DNA of 64,000 bases. Source: Phallus indusiatus. Taxonomy: Eukaryota > Basidiomycota > Agaricomycetes > Phallales > Phallaceae. Positions 23,531 through 37,045 of the stretch are shown one piece after another. Where the stretch lies: NCBI GenBank assembly GCA_027605045.1, contig JAQFWX010000035.1, positions 310,001 through 374,000 on the forward strand. Direction: 5' to 3'. How positions within the stretch are numbered: the stretch's first letter is position 1; the number at the start of each line of letters is the position of its first letter. The notes beneath the pieces were generated by a model. The model was not told the origin of the DNA, made no database searches, and saw only the letters and a program-made list of their open reading frames with translations. A program made the position numbers and the translations under genes.

Positions 23531-24737
23531 GTAGATTTTCCCTAGTAGGATAATAGGTTCACACACCACAGGGTACAGGAATCGGCCTAACAGATTTAAA
23601 TCACTCCGACTACGCGAGTCCATTCGACAATTGATTATGCGTGTATGGAAACTTGCCACAGCCACCTATTCTGTTCGAACACATGTCTTCTGATGCTTAG
23701 CGTCCAGGATATTCTTTTTGGCAAAAAAAAAATGGAAGAAGTCTGGAAACCATATGCTTAAAGGGAGATAAATTTTTCAGCCTCATGAGTGTAGAGTGAC
23801 CCAGATGAGTTGAGCATTGTAACCTCACTTTTAGAAATGTATTCGAATATAACCCAATCAGTTATATTAATATTCTGTAGTGTTATTCTGATATTTAATT
23901 AAACAGTGTTTCAAGCTCATGATGATGAGTATGGCATTTCATAGTCGAAGGGGCTTCCGTCGTGCCACATCATTACACTACATGATCTCAATCTCCAATT
24001 TGTTAGCCTACAGGTTCAAACAAACATCGAATGGATCAGCTAAGCTCCAGAAAGTAATCAACTTGAATCACCCTGGTCTGAGACAAAGAAAAAATGCTGT
24101 AAAAAATGTCCTCTTCATTCGTAGAATGAATGTCCCTTTTTGTTCATATGCCAATATTGGCAGACTGGTATAGGGTACAGCGTGCCTAGTACTGTGAGAT
24201 TGGTGCTGAGAATTTACATACATCACAAACACTGCCATTTATTTATATTATCTTAGACCTCCAACTCGATCGACCAGATTATGTTAAATTATCAAACTTA
24301 CCACAATTCGCCTTCTGTTGATAATCTAACAGTGGATCCAAAGGTTGAATCGAAACATACTATATATAGCTAACACCAAAAGGAAAATTTTTAATGACAT
24401 GTTTTTGTTCCGTATCGGCATCAACCCAAATTCTAAGCCTGGTGTTTCAGTTTTCTGAAGAGAAAAATATTATAATGTGTACATCGTAAGACAACTGTCC
24501 CCCTTAAGTTAGAACGCCTCACTTCACATCTCGTGACGGACTTAGCCACAATTAACGATGGCAATATAAAACTTGGCCGAAAAAAGAACCCTCTACACGA
24601 TCCGCCCTGTTACGGGATACTTTGATAAAAAGCACGAGTAGTAAAAATTGCTTTCCAAGAAATACATGATATCCTATGTGAAAGTGGCACCATGAGGCAG
24701 TAGCTACAAGCCATGATTCAAATCTAGCTAAATAGCG
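23531..24737. other. Gene-poor AT-rich region
   Basis: No frame on either strand gives a convincing coding stretch. The plus-strand 84-codon ORF at 23919-24173 lacks any motif and is bounded by stop-rich sequence. No repeats or element ends were noticed. Confidence 0.5.
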
Positions 24738-25982
24738 CTAGTACCAGATGCAGGATATAGCAAAACAGTCGATATCGATACAACTTAGGGGGTCTATAGT
24801 TAGGGATCTAACTATGTCTAGAAAGGATGGTTCAATAAAAGTAGGGTTCGGAAGTCCCCCTCCATCCGTCGTTTCACTAGGGCTAGGTGAATCTGCTTGA
24901 GCTAGCCCATCTTGATTTTCTGTGGCGCGATGATGAATCGGTCGACATTCAGAGCCACCTTCAGAACGGACTACTTTAATTTTAGTGATAAGCTTCACCT
25001 TGAGGAAAATAAATAAGCTCACGGTGTCTATTCAAAGCGTCTGTTCTCGAGAAGGATTTCCCACATCCTTGACACAGATAAGTGCCAGCTTTGGTGGAAT
25101 GAAGTTGATAATGCCGTTTACAGTCATGTTGACGAGCGAAAGCTTTGCCACATCCTGGCCACTCGCAGGCAAAAGGCCGTTCGGAAGTATGTGATCTCAA
25201 ATGACCTAACCAAACTGAATCAGAAAACAGTCCACATTCAAACTAACGTGTTTACCTTTGAGATTGAATCTTCTTGTGAACGTACTTCCACATCCAGGAA
25301 CAGGACAATGAAAATTAGCTTCATTGCGACGTCTATTTGCACTGGCAGTTTGAGTTGCCGAAGTTGTAACTTGATGCCTCTCCACCTGTTGAATTGGAGG
25401 AAGACGGGTAACCGCAGGCAACTCGTAGGGGTCTGTCGAAGGGCCAGCACCCGGTTGTAGAGCACCGGTCATTTGCATGTAGTGCTCGTCTCGATAAGAA
25501 GGTATTGGATCGGAGCAAGTAGCTGAGGAATCTGAAGAAGAAGAATGACTCGTGGCAAACGTCATTGAGGGGTTGCGTGGTAATATTGGTTGTGAATGGA
25601 CATGGCGAATGGCGTATTGTTCCTGTTGAAACGTTGGCGCATAAGGGTATTGTTGCGATTCCACAGCCTGAGGAGTAGGGTAAACTCTATGAGTGGGATT
25701 AGAAAACGATGCTTGAGACTGTTGCATTGTTGGGGGCTCTTGTGAATGCGGGTAATATCCTTGACGAGGATAAGCCTGAAGAGTAGAATGCTGGTAGGTG
25801 TGTGTAGAATCAGCTGGTTGTGGTTCAAACCGCTGGGACTGCATTTGGTTTTGCTGTTGAGATGGATTTTCACGGGAGTTATGGTTGTCCATGTATGCAT
25901 TGGACTGGGGATAGTTCTGCTGATGATAATAAGAACTGGATTGCTGGTAATAGTAGGGGTTGTTTTGCTGTTGCCGATCCAT
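24738..25982 (-). CDS. C2H2 zinc-finger transcription factor, CRZ1-like
   Basis: The start chosen at 25982 gives [19 protein letters not shown]; the upstream in-frame ATG at 26135 adds a stretch unlike the rest. The N-terminal two thirds are Gln/Tyr/Pro/Ser-rich and disordered. Three C2H2 fingers follow: [20 protein letters not shown], then [20 protein letters not shown] and KRHYQLH, then [19 protein letters not shown]. After a last intron comes [10 protein letters not shown], which resembles the segment behind the fingers of calcineurin-responsive Crz1 proteins. The finger linker and the FARQHDxKRH block are Crz1-like. No calcineurin docking site (PxIxIT) was seen, so calcium control is not shown. 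The C-terminus is short and acidic. Confidence 0.82.
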
Positions 25983-28109
25983 TGTCGAATGAAGAAATGA
26001 GACAAAGTGCAAGTTCTCAAAAATTCGATGCTTTTTAGTGTATCCATGGAATGCAAGGACGAGTTGGACATAACCGGGCTGTGTCAAAAAGTGGCAGCAA
26101 TGACGCTTACCCGACCCGAAGTAATTCTGATTCACGTGGCCGGAACGGTAAACTTATAACCTAGTATTGTTGTCCTGCCACGTTCTTACAATATCCAGGC
26201 GCATCTCTTCAACGCCGACATCGCTTGAGATCATTCATGTATCATCCCATGTCGACTGTCGGTCCGAACGTTGCCTGTGCCGAACACCGCTTCTTCGCCG
26301 GCGCTTCGATAAATCCGCTGGTGAAAGCACGCCCGCCGTATTCTTGGGTCTTCTTGACGTCAAAGAAAGCCTAGTACCCGGTTTCAGGTAGCATTCTTCC
26401 CTCGTTTCCACCAAGCCCGTCGTGTCCTTTTTTGGGGGGTTACAGGCTCTTATTTCCGAACTGAAAGTGCGTTGCAGGTACATTGCATGCTGCATCACTT
26501 ACCTTCCGTTCGGAACATACCAACTCTAACCCATTTGCCTATCCAATTAATTGTACCTTGTATTTTAATGTCCTTCGACATTTGCATCTCGCGTGTAACC
26601 AAGGTTTTAGTCTTTGAAATCACCAGATATTCCTCTCCTATTATGGTACCTTCATTCATTCCGTCGTTTCCGCGCTTTGTCATCTGGCTTCGACTGTATT
26701 GCTTAGTTTTGCGCAAGTGTTTCGCTCTACGATTCAATGAAGTAATCAAGAACATATCAACATAGTGTTTTTGACGAACTGACGAACTGACCAATACTCC
26801 ACAAAAAATTAAATGGATGAAGCTCAATGAGGAGGCTCAATGAGGCGGTCATCGCTTGTTTTCATGGGTTGAGCATGTCAGCTAAGATTTGCAATCATCA
26901 AGTATTTTGATGTTCCTAGGGTGATACTCCGCAGATCCATTGTATAGTCAGCCATTTGGTGATTGACCGCACTGCCCATATCAACCTGGTCCAGGTCCCC
27001 TTGAGGTGAAATCAAATTTCGTTCAGCGTGAGAACTGCCGCTTCTAAAGCTCCCAGCCACTATACGTCTTCGCTGGGAAAGTAGCTTCTTCCCTCTCCAA
27101 AAATAGCCAACGATCCCGGTGACATCTAGAACGCAGGAGGATCAATAAGGATGATGTATCGATGGTGCATACGGTCTAAGGCAGTATCGGTTCTGTATAT
27201 CCCCGAACCGAAATCTAAAACATCACCCCGATTGCAAGATAACCTTTCTAAAAGACCTCAGAAATCTTTATTTAAAGGCTAGGTCGAGCAGAATAGAGTG
27301 ATGAACCCGCACATCATCTCCTATGAAGAGTCGATCAACTAATACCAAATTTTTCCTGACTGTCGATGAATAGTAGGATACCAGTCTAACCATCCAAAAT
27401 CAATACTCTAAACATAATTTCGGACCTCTTGTATAGAATATTTTCAAGATCGCCTTTGTGAATCCAAGTACCCCGAAGTAGTCCGCCAATTTTTCACATG
27501 AAGCTAAGCTCCAGTTTCCCAAGAGAGTATGGGGTCCGCGCTGCGCCCCTCGTCCAGTCATGGCCGAAGATATGACAGGAGAAAGTCATACAGAACCGAT
27601 TGTTAAAATGAAAACCCCATCAAGCAGCGTTGAACACTACCTTGTCAAATTAATGGTATATTGTCGGTAATTTTGATAACTCGCAAGGGACAAGAACTTA
27701 CTACGAAACATTATCTTCCAAATTAGCAGCTTGGAGAATTCGTTCTTGCTCTAAGATACGCTTGCTCCAACTGAACGATGTGAGTAAATGAGCTCATAAC
27801 ACCCACCTTGAAGAAAGTTCAGCGTCTGAGCAACTGATCGACCGTCATGTAGTATGTACTAGCTAAGAGATTGATACGGAATGTTTGAGGTGTTTTGCGA
27901 AAAATAAATATCAAAAAGTGTGATATATGTTTTTCGCTCCACGACATTGTTCAATTACCATCGCGTCGTACGTGTGGCATAGTGTTGGTGCAAACCATTG
28001 TGGCGATGTGACAAGGAGCGTGAGTTAACTCATTATGTAATAACCATTACCAAATTGGATTCTCTTTAGTGCTTGGAAGGACATGCCAATCATTTGAACT
28101 TCTGAATTA
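25983..28109. other. Sparse 2.1-kb region with one possible gene tail
   Basis: Only one piece looks coding: a minus-strand frame at about 26878-27123 reading GIVGYFWRGKKLLSQRRRIV, a charged tail, then QMADYTMDLRSITLGTSKY and stop at 26878. It resembles the cytoplasmic tail of a single-pass membrane protein, but no upstream exons could be assembled. A 13-bp inverted repeat (27186-27198 with 27588-27600) lies upstream. The right end should hold the PMS1 promoter. Confidence 0.35.
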
Positions 28110-31100
28110 ATGTCAATCAAAGCAATAGATGTGTCCTCAATTCACCGATTAACTTCGGGACAAGTTATCATCGACCTACAAACAGCGGTGAAAGAACTAG
28201 TGGAGAACAGCTTAGATGCAAATAGCACCTCCATTGGTAAGTGCTACCACCACTAGCGGAGACGCGTATTACAACATTTATCAAGAGGTTAGATTCAAAA
28301 ATTATGGTCTAAACTCTGTCGAAGTTATCGACAATGGCTATGGGATTCGCGAAGACGATTACGAGAGTATCGGTATGTTCCACAGACACAGTTGCCAGAG
28401 GTTGATTTCACAGCAACGGATTATAGCTTTGAAACATCACACGTCCAAACTAAATCGCTATAGCGATTTAGCCTCAGTACAAACTTTCGGATTCAGAGGC
28501 GAAGCCTTATCGTCGTTATGTGCCCTTAGTTCTTCTCTCACGATTGTAACGGCGACAGCTGAACAAGCACCCATGGCCACTGTCTTAGAATTTTCTCGAG
28601 ACGGAAGGCTCAAAGACTCTCGGACCAAAATGGCGAGAAATGTAAGTGTAAATTTTCATACGCCTCTGTTTTTCTCATGTTTTCTAGAAAGGCACAACCA
28701 CGCTATTATCTGGACTTTTCACACCTCTTCCTGTCAGACGGAAAGAATTCGAAAGAAATGTAAAGCGAGAGTTTGCGAAAGCACTGGCAATTTTGCATGC
28801 ATATGCGCTCGTACCCTGCACTAGGGAAAATAATGGCGTCCGCTTAGTTGTAACCAATCAACTAGACAAAGGGTAATGCTCTTCAATAGACTTTTTCATT
28901 TTAATTATTAAGTTTCTCTGATAGACCCCGCTCCATCCAGCTAAGGACCGATGGAACTTCCTCGTTAAAAGCTTCGGTACTAGGCCTGTGGGGTCCTAAG
29001 TCTCTTGATAACATTGTTCCTCTCAATCTCGCGTTTACTGTAGTGGTCAATCGCTCTGCTGCGCTGATAAAACACGGTCTTGAAAAGGACATGTCAGTTG
29101 GACAAGCTTTAAGATGGTGTCTATCGCTAATTCTTTCTAGAAGCATCTCTGTAGAAGTCCAAGGATTGGTATCCCAGTTCTCCTCAGGCTGTGGGCGACC
29201 AAGTGCCGACCGACAATTCTTCTTTGTTAACGGTCGCCCATGTTCTCTCAACAGGGTAGCTTATCACATTGTTCGTAACGATTTTCTAACGCCAAGAACA
29301 GATTCAGAAAATCATGAATGAGATTTATCGTTCATTCAATTCTGGTCAAGCCCCTTTCCTAATTGCCGATTTTCGTCTGCCTACAGGTAAGCTTTCCACA
29401 TACTTATTGAAGCCTTCATTGACAAGGTCGTCAGAGGCATATGATATCAATGTTTCACCAGACAAGCGGACCATATTTCTGCACAACGAAGATGCTCTAA
29501 TTCAGGCTTTGAAAGTAACGTTCGCTATTAAAACTGTTTATGAATTTCCTCTGATATCTGGAAGGAAAGTGTCGAAGAAACCTTCTCATCGTCTCGGTCG
29601 ACTTATACCGTCAATCATACGACCCCATCGTCCGTCCCACGGGTTGAACAAAGCGATCTACCATCCACTTCAAACGCATCGTCATCGTCTTTACATACCC
29701 CAAAGAACCTCGATAAGCCGATAACTGTGCAAAGTCCACCATTAAATGTTGACGAATCGATGTTCATTGAACCAACTAATGCTCCTTTGTCTAAAAGAAA
29801 GGATAATTCCATCCCTAAACAAGATCGTGGATATTCTGCAGTAACCTTAGATAATTTCAAAAACTCTGGGGATAGAGTAAAAATGCGCACAACTTCAACT
29901 GACGATTCAAATTCCGTGGTGCCCGATGAACCGCCGAAAAAACGCCTAAAAGTCGATAAAGCAATATCAGATCAATTAGTTCTTAATACCAAGGAGGCTT
30001 CTTGGAATCTGCGAGACAATGGTAGAACTCAGAGCGGGAGGTTGGGTTCTGAAAATACTGGCTGTGTTCAGCCGTCAATCGACATGCAGCCAAGTAAACC
30101 CTCAAACATTCATACCGACGAAAAAGAAACCGGCTCCTCTCATATTCGAAAGATGAGAAGAGTGTCAAGTCTATCAAGTTTATTGGACGACGATATAGAC
30201 TCGATACAGGGGAAGGGTTTACAAGACGATGATGCTCTCCAGGTTCAATCTCCTAAAGATGGTCGCGTATCTAGCATTGAACCAACTATTGAAAGTGGTT
30301 CTAACCTGGAAGCCCCTGAATCTATGTCATCTTTGTCTCCTTCTATTGAAGTGGTACGGACCCTCGTCAGCAACGCTAACTTGAAATTAAATATGCATCG
30401 ACTACAAAACACATGGCGACTCTTGCGCCTCAAGGCGCGTGTTCATGATGTCTCACCAAGGATGTCCGGTCGTCTCGAAAAACACGCGGGCATTGACAAT
30501 GACATCAAAGAAGCCGAAGAAGAATTAAATCGGGTTATACACAAAGAAGATTTCGGGTGTATGCAGATAATGGGACAATTCAATCTCGGGTTCATAATAG
30601 CACGTCTGAAGCGCAGTGCGGAAGAGTATTCGGTAGACGACCTTTTCATAATCGACCAACATGCAGCGGATGAAAAATACAATTTTGAAGCTTTACAACA
30701 GTCAACTAACATCAAATCCCAGAAGCTTATCAGACCACAACCTGTAGATTTGACATCGGTGGAGGAATTGACTGTCATGGATAACATTGATGTCTTGAAG
30801 AAAAATGGATTCGAACTGTTAATACAAGAGGATGCCGCTCCTGGTAGTGGTGAGCGAGTTCAGCTTATATCGCAGCCTATCAGCAAAGACACAATATTTG
30901 GTTTAGAGGGTAGGTCTTCCATCTTACCGAATTTGATTGATTAACTGTCTTTATTCATAGATTTAGCCGAGCTTTTATATGAGATACGGGAGAACCCAGG
31001 TTGTCAATCCCTTCGTTGCTCTAAAGCACGAGCTATGTTTGCAATGCGTGCTTGTCGCAAAAGCGTAATGATAGGGATGTCATTAACTACAAAGCAAATG

Positions 31101-31311
31101 ATATCTGTAAGTTGTTTTTTATATATCTGTTCATGGATTGACATTTCGCCGAAAGATTGTCCGAAATATGGGGTTGATGAACCAACCATGGCATTGTCCA
31201 CACGGAAGACCCACGATGCGGCATTTAGTCAATCTTCATTCTTTCAATATTCCAAAAAGAAACATTCTCTGGGATAAACTTTCAGCCTCGGGTCATCTTG
31301 GAAATGAATAA
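28110..31311 (+). CDS. PMS1: PMS1/PMS2-type MutL homologue with endonuclease motif
   Basis: Mismatch repair ATPase and latent endonuclease that pairs with Mlh1. The start at 28110 gives [24 protein letters not shown] ATPase motifs follow: [37 protein letters not shown] and [20 protein letters not shown], then [13 protein letters not shown] and [14 protein letters not shown] long variable linker leads to the C-terminal domain, where [13 protein letters not shown], the metal-binding [15 protein letters not shown] (DQHAx2Ex4E) and, after further introns, [10 protein letters not shown] and [14 protein letters not shown] are all present. This is therefore the nicking-competent PMS1 (human PMS2) rather than MLH1 or MLH3. 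The last intron must skip about 80 nt after KQMIS to reach [11 protein letters not shown]. The stop is at 31309-31311. Confidence 0.92.
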
Positions 31312-31436
31312 ATGTATGAGTAAATGTATCCAAACATATATAGACACGTCTTATCAAATTTCTTATCTCATCCCAACATCACATAAGTTATTTCGCGGAA
31401 TTCCGTAATTGCGTATACACACCAGACTTGCAACTG

Positions 31437-33619
31437 ATGCCTGTTCGTATTGATCTCAAAGATTTCGACAAGGAATTGGCCACTTACACTGGTCGGATAA
31501 TTTATGGATTTTCTTGACAGATCGTAACTGAAGCCTGTTTACAGAGCTATCGTCTGTGGCTCTTGGAGGACGTGTAATATCCGTGTCAGACGAGTTCTTT
31601 GCGGAGGCGTATCACCTGTTGGAGGTTGAGGTACGTTGACGTACCGTATCATGGGCTAGCCCAGCACTAGATGCACCCCACGTTAGGCGGCACCCAGTTT
31701 GAAAGGTCAATATGGCCCAAACGGAGCCTTGTATTCAGGCTGGGAAACGAAACGTCATAACCCGGCATTTGACTGGTAGTTGTATTATTGATCAGTATTC
31801 TTGTCGTTCGTGAACAACCCCGATCTGCAGGTGCATAATAAAACTTGGTGCAACAGGTTATTTGCATGGATTTGATATAGACACGAGCCACTTCAACGGT
31901 AAACGCATCCAATTGCGGCCCGGGGGTAATTGAGCTGACGCTGCTTATAGGAAACGAGGCTCCTGTCGCCTCTGTTGAAGGGTGTTTTGTCGAAGGAGAG
32001 GTATCGCCAGCGGCAACGGACCCAATTGTAAGCTTGTGTTTGTCATGGTGACGTTAGTAATCTGATTATATTTTATTGGACAGTGGGTAGAAGTACTACC
32101 AAAGCAATCTTTGGGACCTAATTCCAAGCACTTATTCAAACTTACTTCTTCAGACGATATCATAGGAAAATACAATTATGTCAAACTAAATATATTCCCA
32201 GACGGCGGTGTCGTAAGTCAACCAGAATTACCCTTGCAAACGTGTTCGAGAAAAGTTCGCGTAGGCAAGATTTCGGGTTTATGGAATAGTGGAGCCATTG
32301 AAGGCGGCGGAAGATGTGGACAAACTCGTAGACCTCGCTCACGTATTCGCTGGCGGAAGAGTAATCTCAGTATCCGACCAACATTACGGAAAGGGTGCTA
32401 ATCTTCTGCTACCTGGTCGAGGAAAAGATATGGGCGATGGATGGGAAACGAAGCGGAGTAGAGAAACCGGTCATAAAGATTGGGTTGTCATTCGACTGTG
32501 AGTGACTTTTCTTCAGCTTGCATTAGCTGCTAAAGTATGAAAGTGGTCAGCTGGGAACATTAGATCATATCGAGATCGATACAAATCATTTTAAAGGAAA
32601 TTACCCCGAAAGTTGCGAAATGCATGCCTGCAATTGTTCCCGCGTGAGTTTAAGTTCGGTCAAACATCCCAGAGCTTAAAGAATGAATACGCTTTCCAGG
32701 ACATTCCTGACATTCCGGAGGAGACATGGACTAAGATACTGTCCCGTGTGAAACTAGGCCCACATTCGCAGCAGCATTTCACTGTCGAAGCCAAAAGCAT
32801 GACCTTCACCCACGTCAGACTAACTATCTATCCCGACGGAGGAGTTAAACGCGTCAGAGTAATTGGCCGCAGATCTAACTTGGCAGAGGCAAACGATGTG
32901 AAAGCCGCTGGCGAAAGTACTAAAAAAACTGATCATTTGCGTTCGGCATGTCCGATATCTCCCCAAGCCTTCTCTCCTTACGGCCAGGTCTTAATGGCCT
33001 GGGACCAGGAAGCCAAACCGTCCAATATCCGGATGACGATCGCTAACCAAGGAACAGCAATGAAGTTCCATAACTTGGCGTTGGTAGAATCGTCTTACCC
33101 AGTCGAAAGTGAAGCGAAAACGGGCTTCTCTGTCTATCGCTGTTCCTCTAAGCCTAAGTTTGGTGACATTTGGAAAGTGCAAGTTTTGGAGCGCCATATT
33201 TGTACTAATCAAGCCTTTATTCCGACGGGAGCATCAGTGGATCAACGGATGGGAGCGGAAACGTCTAGAGCGTATCTGGTCGTAGTGGCTTTGAACGGCG
33301 AGGACGACCGACCAGATATAAACACTTTGCGCGCGTTCGTGGCTCCTGCATCACAAGGGATTGTCTATAAAACCGGAATTTGGCGTAAGTAAAACGTGTT
33401 TTGTCATTATAGAATGTCCTAGACCATAAATTTCAGACCATCCAATTCTGGCTATAGAAAACGTAAGCTATTTCTTCCATGTATTACGTCTTGGATCGTA
33501 TAGCAGATATTATGTTACAGGACATTGACTTTGTCTGCGTGGAGACTCAGGTAGGAGATGGCAGCAAACGCGATTGTGAGGTGGTGGATATCTTGGAAAC
33601 TGTTGAGGTACAATTGTAG
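31437..33619 (+). CDS. DAL2-DAL3: Bifunctional allantoicase-ureidoglycolate lyase fusion
   Basis: Purine nitrogen catabolism: allantoate to ureidoglycolate, then glyoxylate and urea, on one polypeptide. The start at 31437 gives [20 protein letters not shown]. The two allantoicase repeats each show the family hallmark: [20 protein letters not shown] and later [19 protein letters not shown], with [19 protein letters not shown] and [15 protein letters not shown] as the paired Asp/His segments, and IYPDGGV-type loops. The ureidoglycolate lyase part begins near 32930 with [14 protein letters not shown] and holds [44 protein letters not shown] and [19 protein letters not shown], then [19 protein letters not shown]. 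About ten introns interrupt it. Cryptococcus has a similar fused gene (DAL2,3,3). No ureidoglycine, transport or regulator genes adjoin. Confidence 0.92.
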
Positions 33620-33737
33620 GGTCATCAGACGCTACGCTCAGAGTAATTAGGAAATAGATTGTGGCGGGGTTTCAAATTTTGTCCCTCGCGTCAGTTTCAG
33701 TCTCAAACGCTTTCCATCACGACATACCTCGTTCAGT

Positions 33738-36700
33738 ATGATTGATAGTAAGAAAAGGCCGCTAGAGGAACTAGGAGACGGCAATGTTTCCAAAAAGAGG
33801 GCCCTTTCTTTGGGGTATGACTCACCGGTCGTTGTGGACGGACATTCAGAGCTGGCTCCTGAAGACGTTAATGCAGCAAACCTTGAGGTTGACTCTTTCA
33901 TATACACAGAATCATCGTGGCCCTTATAAAGTTTCTTTACAGATGTTTAGAAAGCAAGCGATTTATCGTAGAATGAAATTTTATTCTAGAGAGCATGAGC
34001 GAGCACAAGCACAAATATCAGAATTGGAAAAGCGTCGAGATTTTTTGCAAGCCAATTTCACCCTGATAGCTGCCTGCTGGGAGCAGGTGAGAAGAATCTA
34101 TTTTTTAATGGGAAACTAGTACTGAAAACCCAACCAAGCTCATACGAGAAATAAAACTTCTTGTGAATCCAGTGGATCTCGTCGGGAAAGGCAAAGGCAA
34201 GCAACATATCGCGCTAACCACATGCTAAATCCTTAAGGTTCATTAGATCTTCAGCTCTTTGAAGTGATTAGCAAGCCCAAATTTGCTTGCACTTCGACAT
34301 ACCTCAATGATTTATTGCACGACCACGAGATTGCTACCGAGCAACTGGTCAGCGGCGTCATATCCCTCAATCCCAAATTAGACAAGGAACGATTATTGAA
34401 TCGTTGTACTGATTTAGAACAAGAGGTGCGGTTTATATAGTCATAGTTTATTAAAGGTTTATGCTCAGCTCGTCAGGTTGTTAATTTGCGGGCCGAGATT
34501 TTCGTGGCGAACTCTCGTATGTCTGAAATCAATAGCGACAAAGAACGCTATTACTCTCGTCTCGTTGATATTGAAACTCGACTGGATCGAATGGAGACTT
34601 CATCTCTCACGGATGCAGCACGGAATAATTCACCAACCGCAGCCACGCTCGAGAGTAATACAAATACAGTCAAAAAAGAGGAAGAAGACGGTAGTATTTC
34701 ACCCTCTACTCAGGCATTAAAGGTATGCCATATGATATATGGGTTATTAAACCCATCGTTACTAATGATCTTTAGTCAGAAGACGTCAAGATGAATGGAC
34801 ATGTACCGCCTGAAAGTCAAGACGAAACCGGTTGGAAACAACGTTATGAACTGTGTAGCCGGCATAATGAGGAAATTACCGAAGAACTAATGCAGCTCCG
34901 GGGCAAATGTGCGGAACTATCTCTTGAAGTGAAGTCTTACTTTATCAAATTATACGCCACATTGATTTATATTGCATCAGCTTGCAACCCCAAGCCAAGA
35001 GACATTTAAACGATCTTCCATATTCGATAATATCATAAATCACCTGCAAACTGCGAAAAGCGACACCGAAATCTATCGTGAGAAATCCAGTGATTTGAGC
35101 AGTCAGCTGGAGCATCTTAGAGAAGCCCAAGAAGATTTCAAGGAAAAGACAATGGTGAGCTTTCAATATGTTTTTCTTGGTTGACATTTTAACGGTGGTT
35201 ATGTTATAAGGCTGATTATAACGTGAGGTACGAAGAGCAAAAGAATTTAATCATCAAGAAGGAAATTGAGGCCACTCGACTCCGCGAACAACGGGATGCT
35301 CTTCAAGCCGAAATCAATGAACTCAGGGCGAGAGCGAACGAGCGAAAATCGGCGAGCCAATTTGAGGTCCTTCTTCAAGCCCGAGCTGTAAGGTTTGTTG
35401 AATGATTTTTTGAGAATTATTTTGAGTTTCGTATTAGGATCGTATAATCGCCCTTGAATCCGAAGTTAAACGGTTAAAATCCCATCTGGCTGCAAATTCG
35501 GGCAGCGAGGATCTTCTGGAGCTCATTACTGGTGACAAGTTGAATGACCTTCCAAATACCCTACGGTTGGTGTGATGCACTGGTTTCATCGCCCTCGATT
35601 TATTATCTAATTAGGGCTACTCAACGGAAGCTGGAAGTTTTGGAATCAACTTTATCGACTTTAGACATTGATCACCCCGAACTCGCTAAATGTATTCGCT
35701 CGGAATGTGAGGCGAAAGAGGCCTTAAAGGAGGCGTTGTCCCGCTTAAGGCGGTATGAGGCTCTTTATGGCTCGACTTCAACTTTACCACCAGATCAACA
35801 GACTTTGTTGAAACAACTTAGTCAAAAGGACGAATCTCTGCGTAAAGTGGAACTGCAGCTTACTCAAGAAAAGGCTGTATGTCATCAATGCATTCTTTTG
35901 ATCTGAATAACCTTCCAAGCTTATTCCAGGCTTCCAACGAGCTTTTTTCCGAAATCGATAGACTTTCAGCTGCATGGGAGGCTTTGGATCGCCAGAACAA
36001 GTCGAAGGTTTTTGATATGGACGGGATGGAAATTAAATTGCAAAGATTGTCAGTCGAAGTAAGGCTCATTTATTTTGAATGCATGATGAACATTTTCTCA
36101 TCTCTGCGTTTTATTTGGTTAAGAAAGCAAAGGCGGACAATAAATACTTTGCTGCCATGCGTCAGAAAGAGGCGGCAGAAGCTGAATGCAAAGCTGCTGC
36201 ACGGGCACTAGAGAAGCTGCAAAAAGCTGTTGAGCGATTTACGGAAGCTGAAAAATCGGCCTCAGCTAAACTGGTTAGTACAATATGCGCGCAACACAAC
36301 TGTATTAATGCGTTGCTCAGGCTCACCAGGAGAAGGAAATTCTTGCATATCAGAAACGTGTTGACAGCCTCAATGATAAAATGACGGCACTGGAACGTCA
36401 GAACACCACACTCGTCCGCCAAGATGAGGACCATGGGAAGTCGATAACTGAAGTAAGGGTGTCTTTATTCACTCCGTGTTTCGCATGCAATTCAAGAAAT
36501 TATAGTTGAAGAAACATTTGGCAGATGCGCATGGCAGAGAAAAGAAGTACAAACATGATAGTCGACATTTTGAAGAGGAATGTATTAGACTGCGGAAGCA
36601 GGTTGAGCAAATGGAGAGTAAGATTATGCTAATACCCAGCGGAGACGCCTCCTCTCGAGAAGCGGAACTAGAGGAACGGGTGGAGAAATGCATGGTCGGT

Positions 36701-37045
36701 CACCTTCCTCTGTCTTACGTATCCAGCGCTCAGCTTGCCCTCAGAAAATCTTGCGATGTTCGACATGTAAGCAAAATCTGCGGACTCATGTCCTTACAAA
36801 ATGCATGCATAGTACGTCTATATTTTCACGTGGACGTTCGGCGAAGTTTATTAAGACATATATTTCGGTCTAGCCTTTTGTAAAGAGTATATAAATCATC
36901 TAAGTTTCATACTTAAGTCTATTTCACTGAATTCTTTCCCTTTAGATGTGTGCAAGCTCGTATAGACACTCGACAGCGCAAATGCCCAGCATGCAACATG
37001 GGTTTCTCGCAGGGAGAGTTTCAAGCATTGTACTTTCAGGGGTAG
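33738..37045 (+). CDS. BRE1: BRE1, E3 ubiquitin ligase for histone H2B
   Basis: RING E3 that, with Rad6, monoubiquitinates histone H2B during transcription. The start at 33738 gives MIDSKKRPLEELGDGNVSKK; the first intron joins NLE to MFRKQAIYRRMKFYSRE. A long run of coiled coil split over more than a dozen short exons follows (for example AQAQISELEKRRDFLQANF and QLEHLREAQEDFKEK). The C-terminal RING reads QKILRCSTCKQNLRTH, then KCMH|TFCKE|CVQARIDTR and QRKCPACNMGFSQGEFQ, ending at LYFQG. The RING is interrupted by two introns that isolate a 13-nt micro-exon at 36874-36886. All eight zinc ligands are then present. The stop is at 37043-37045. Confidence 0.9.
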
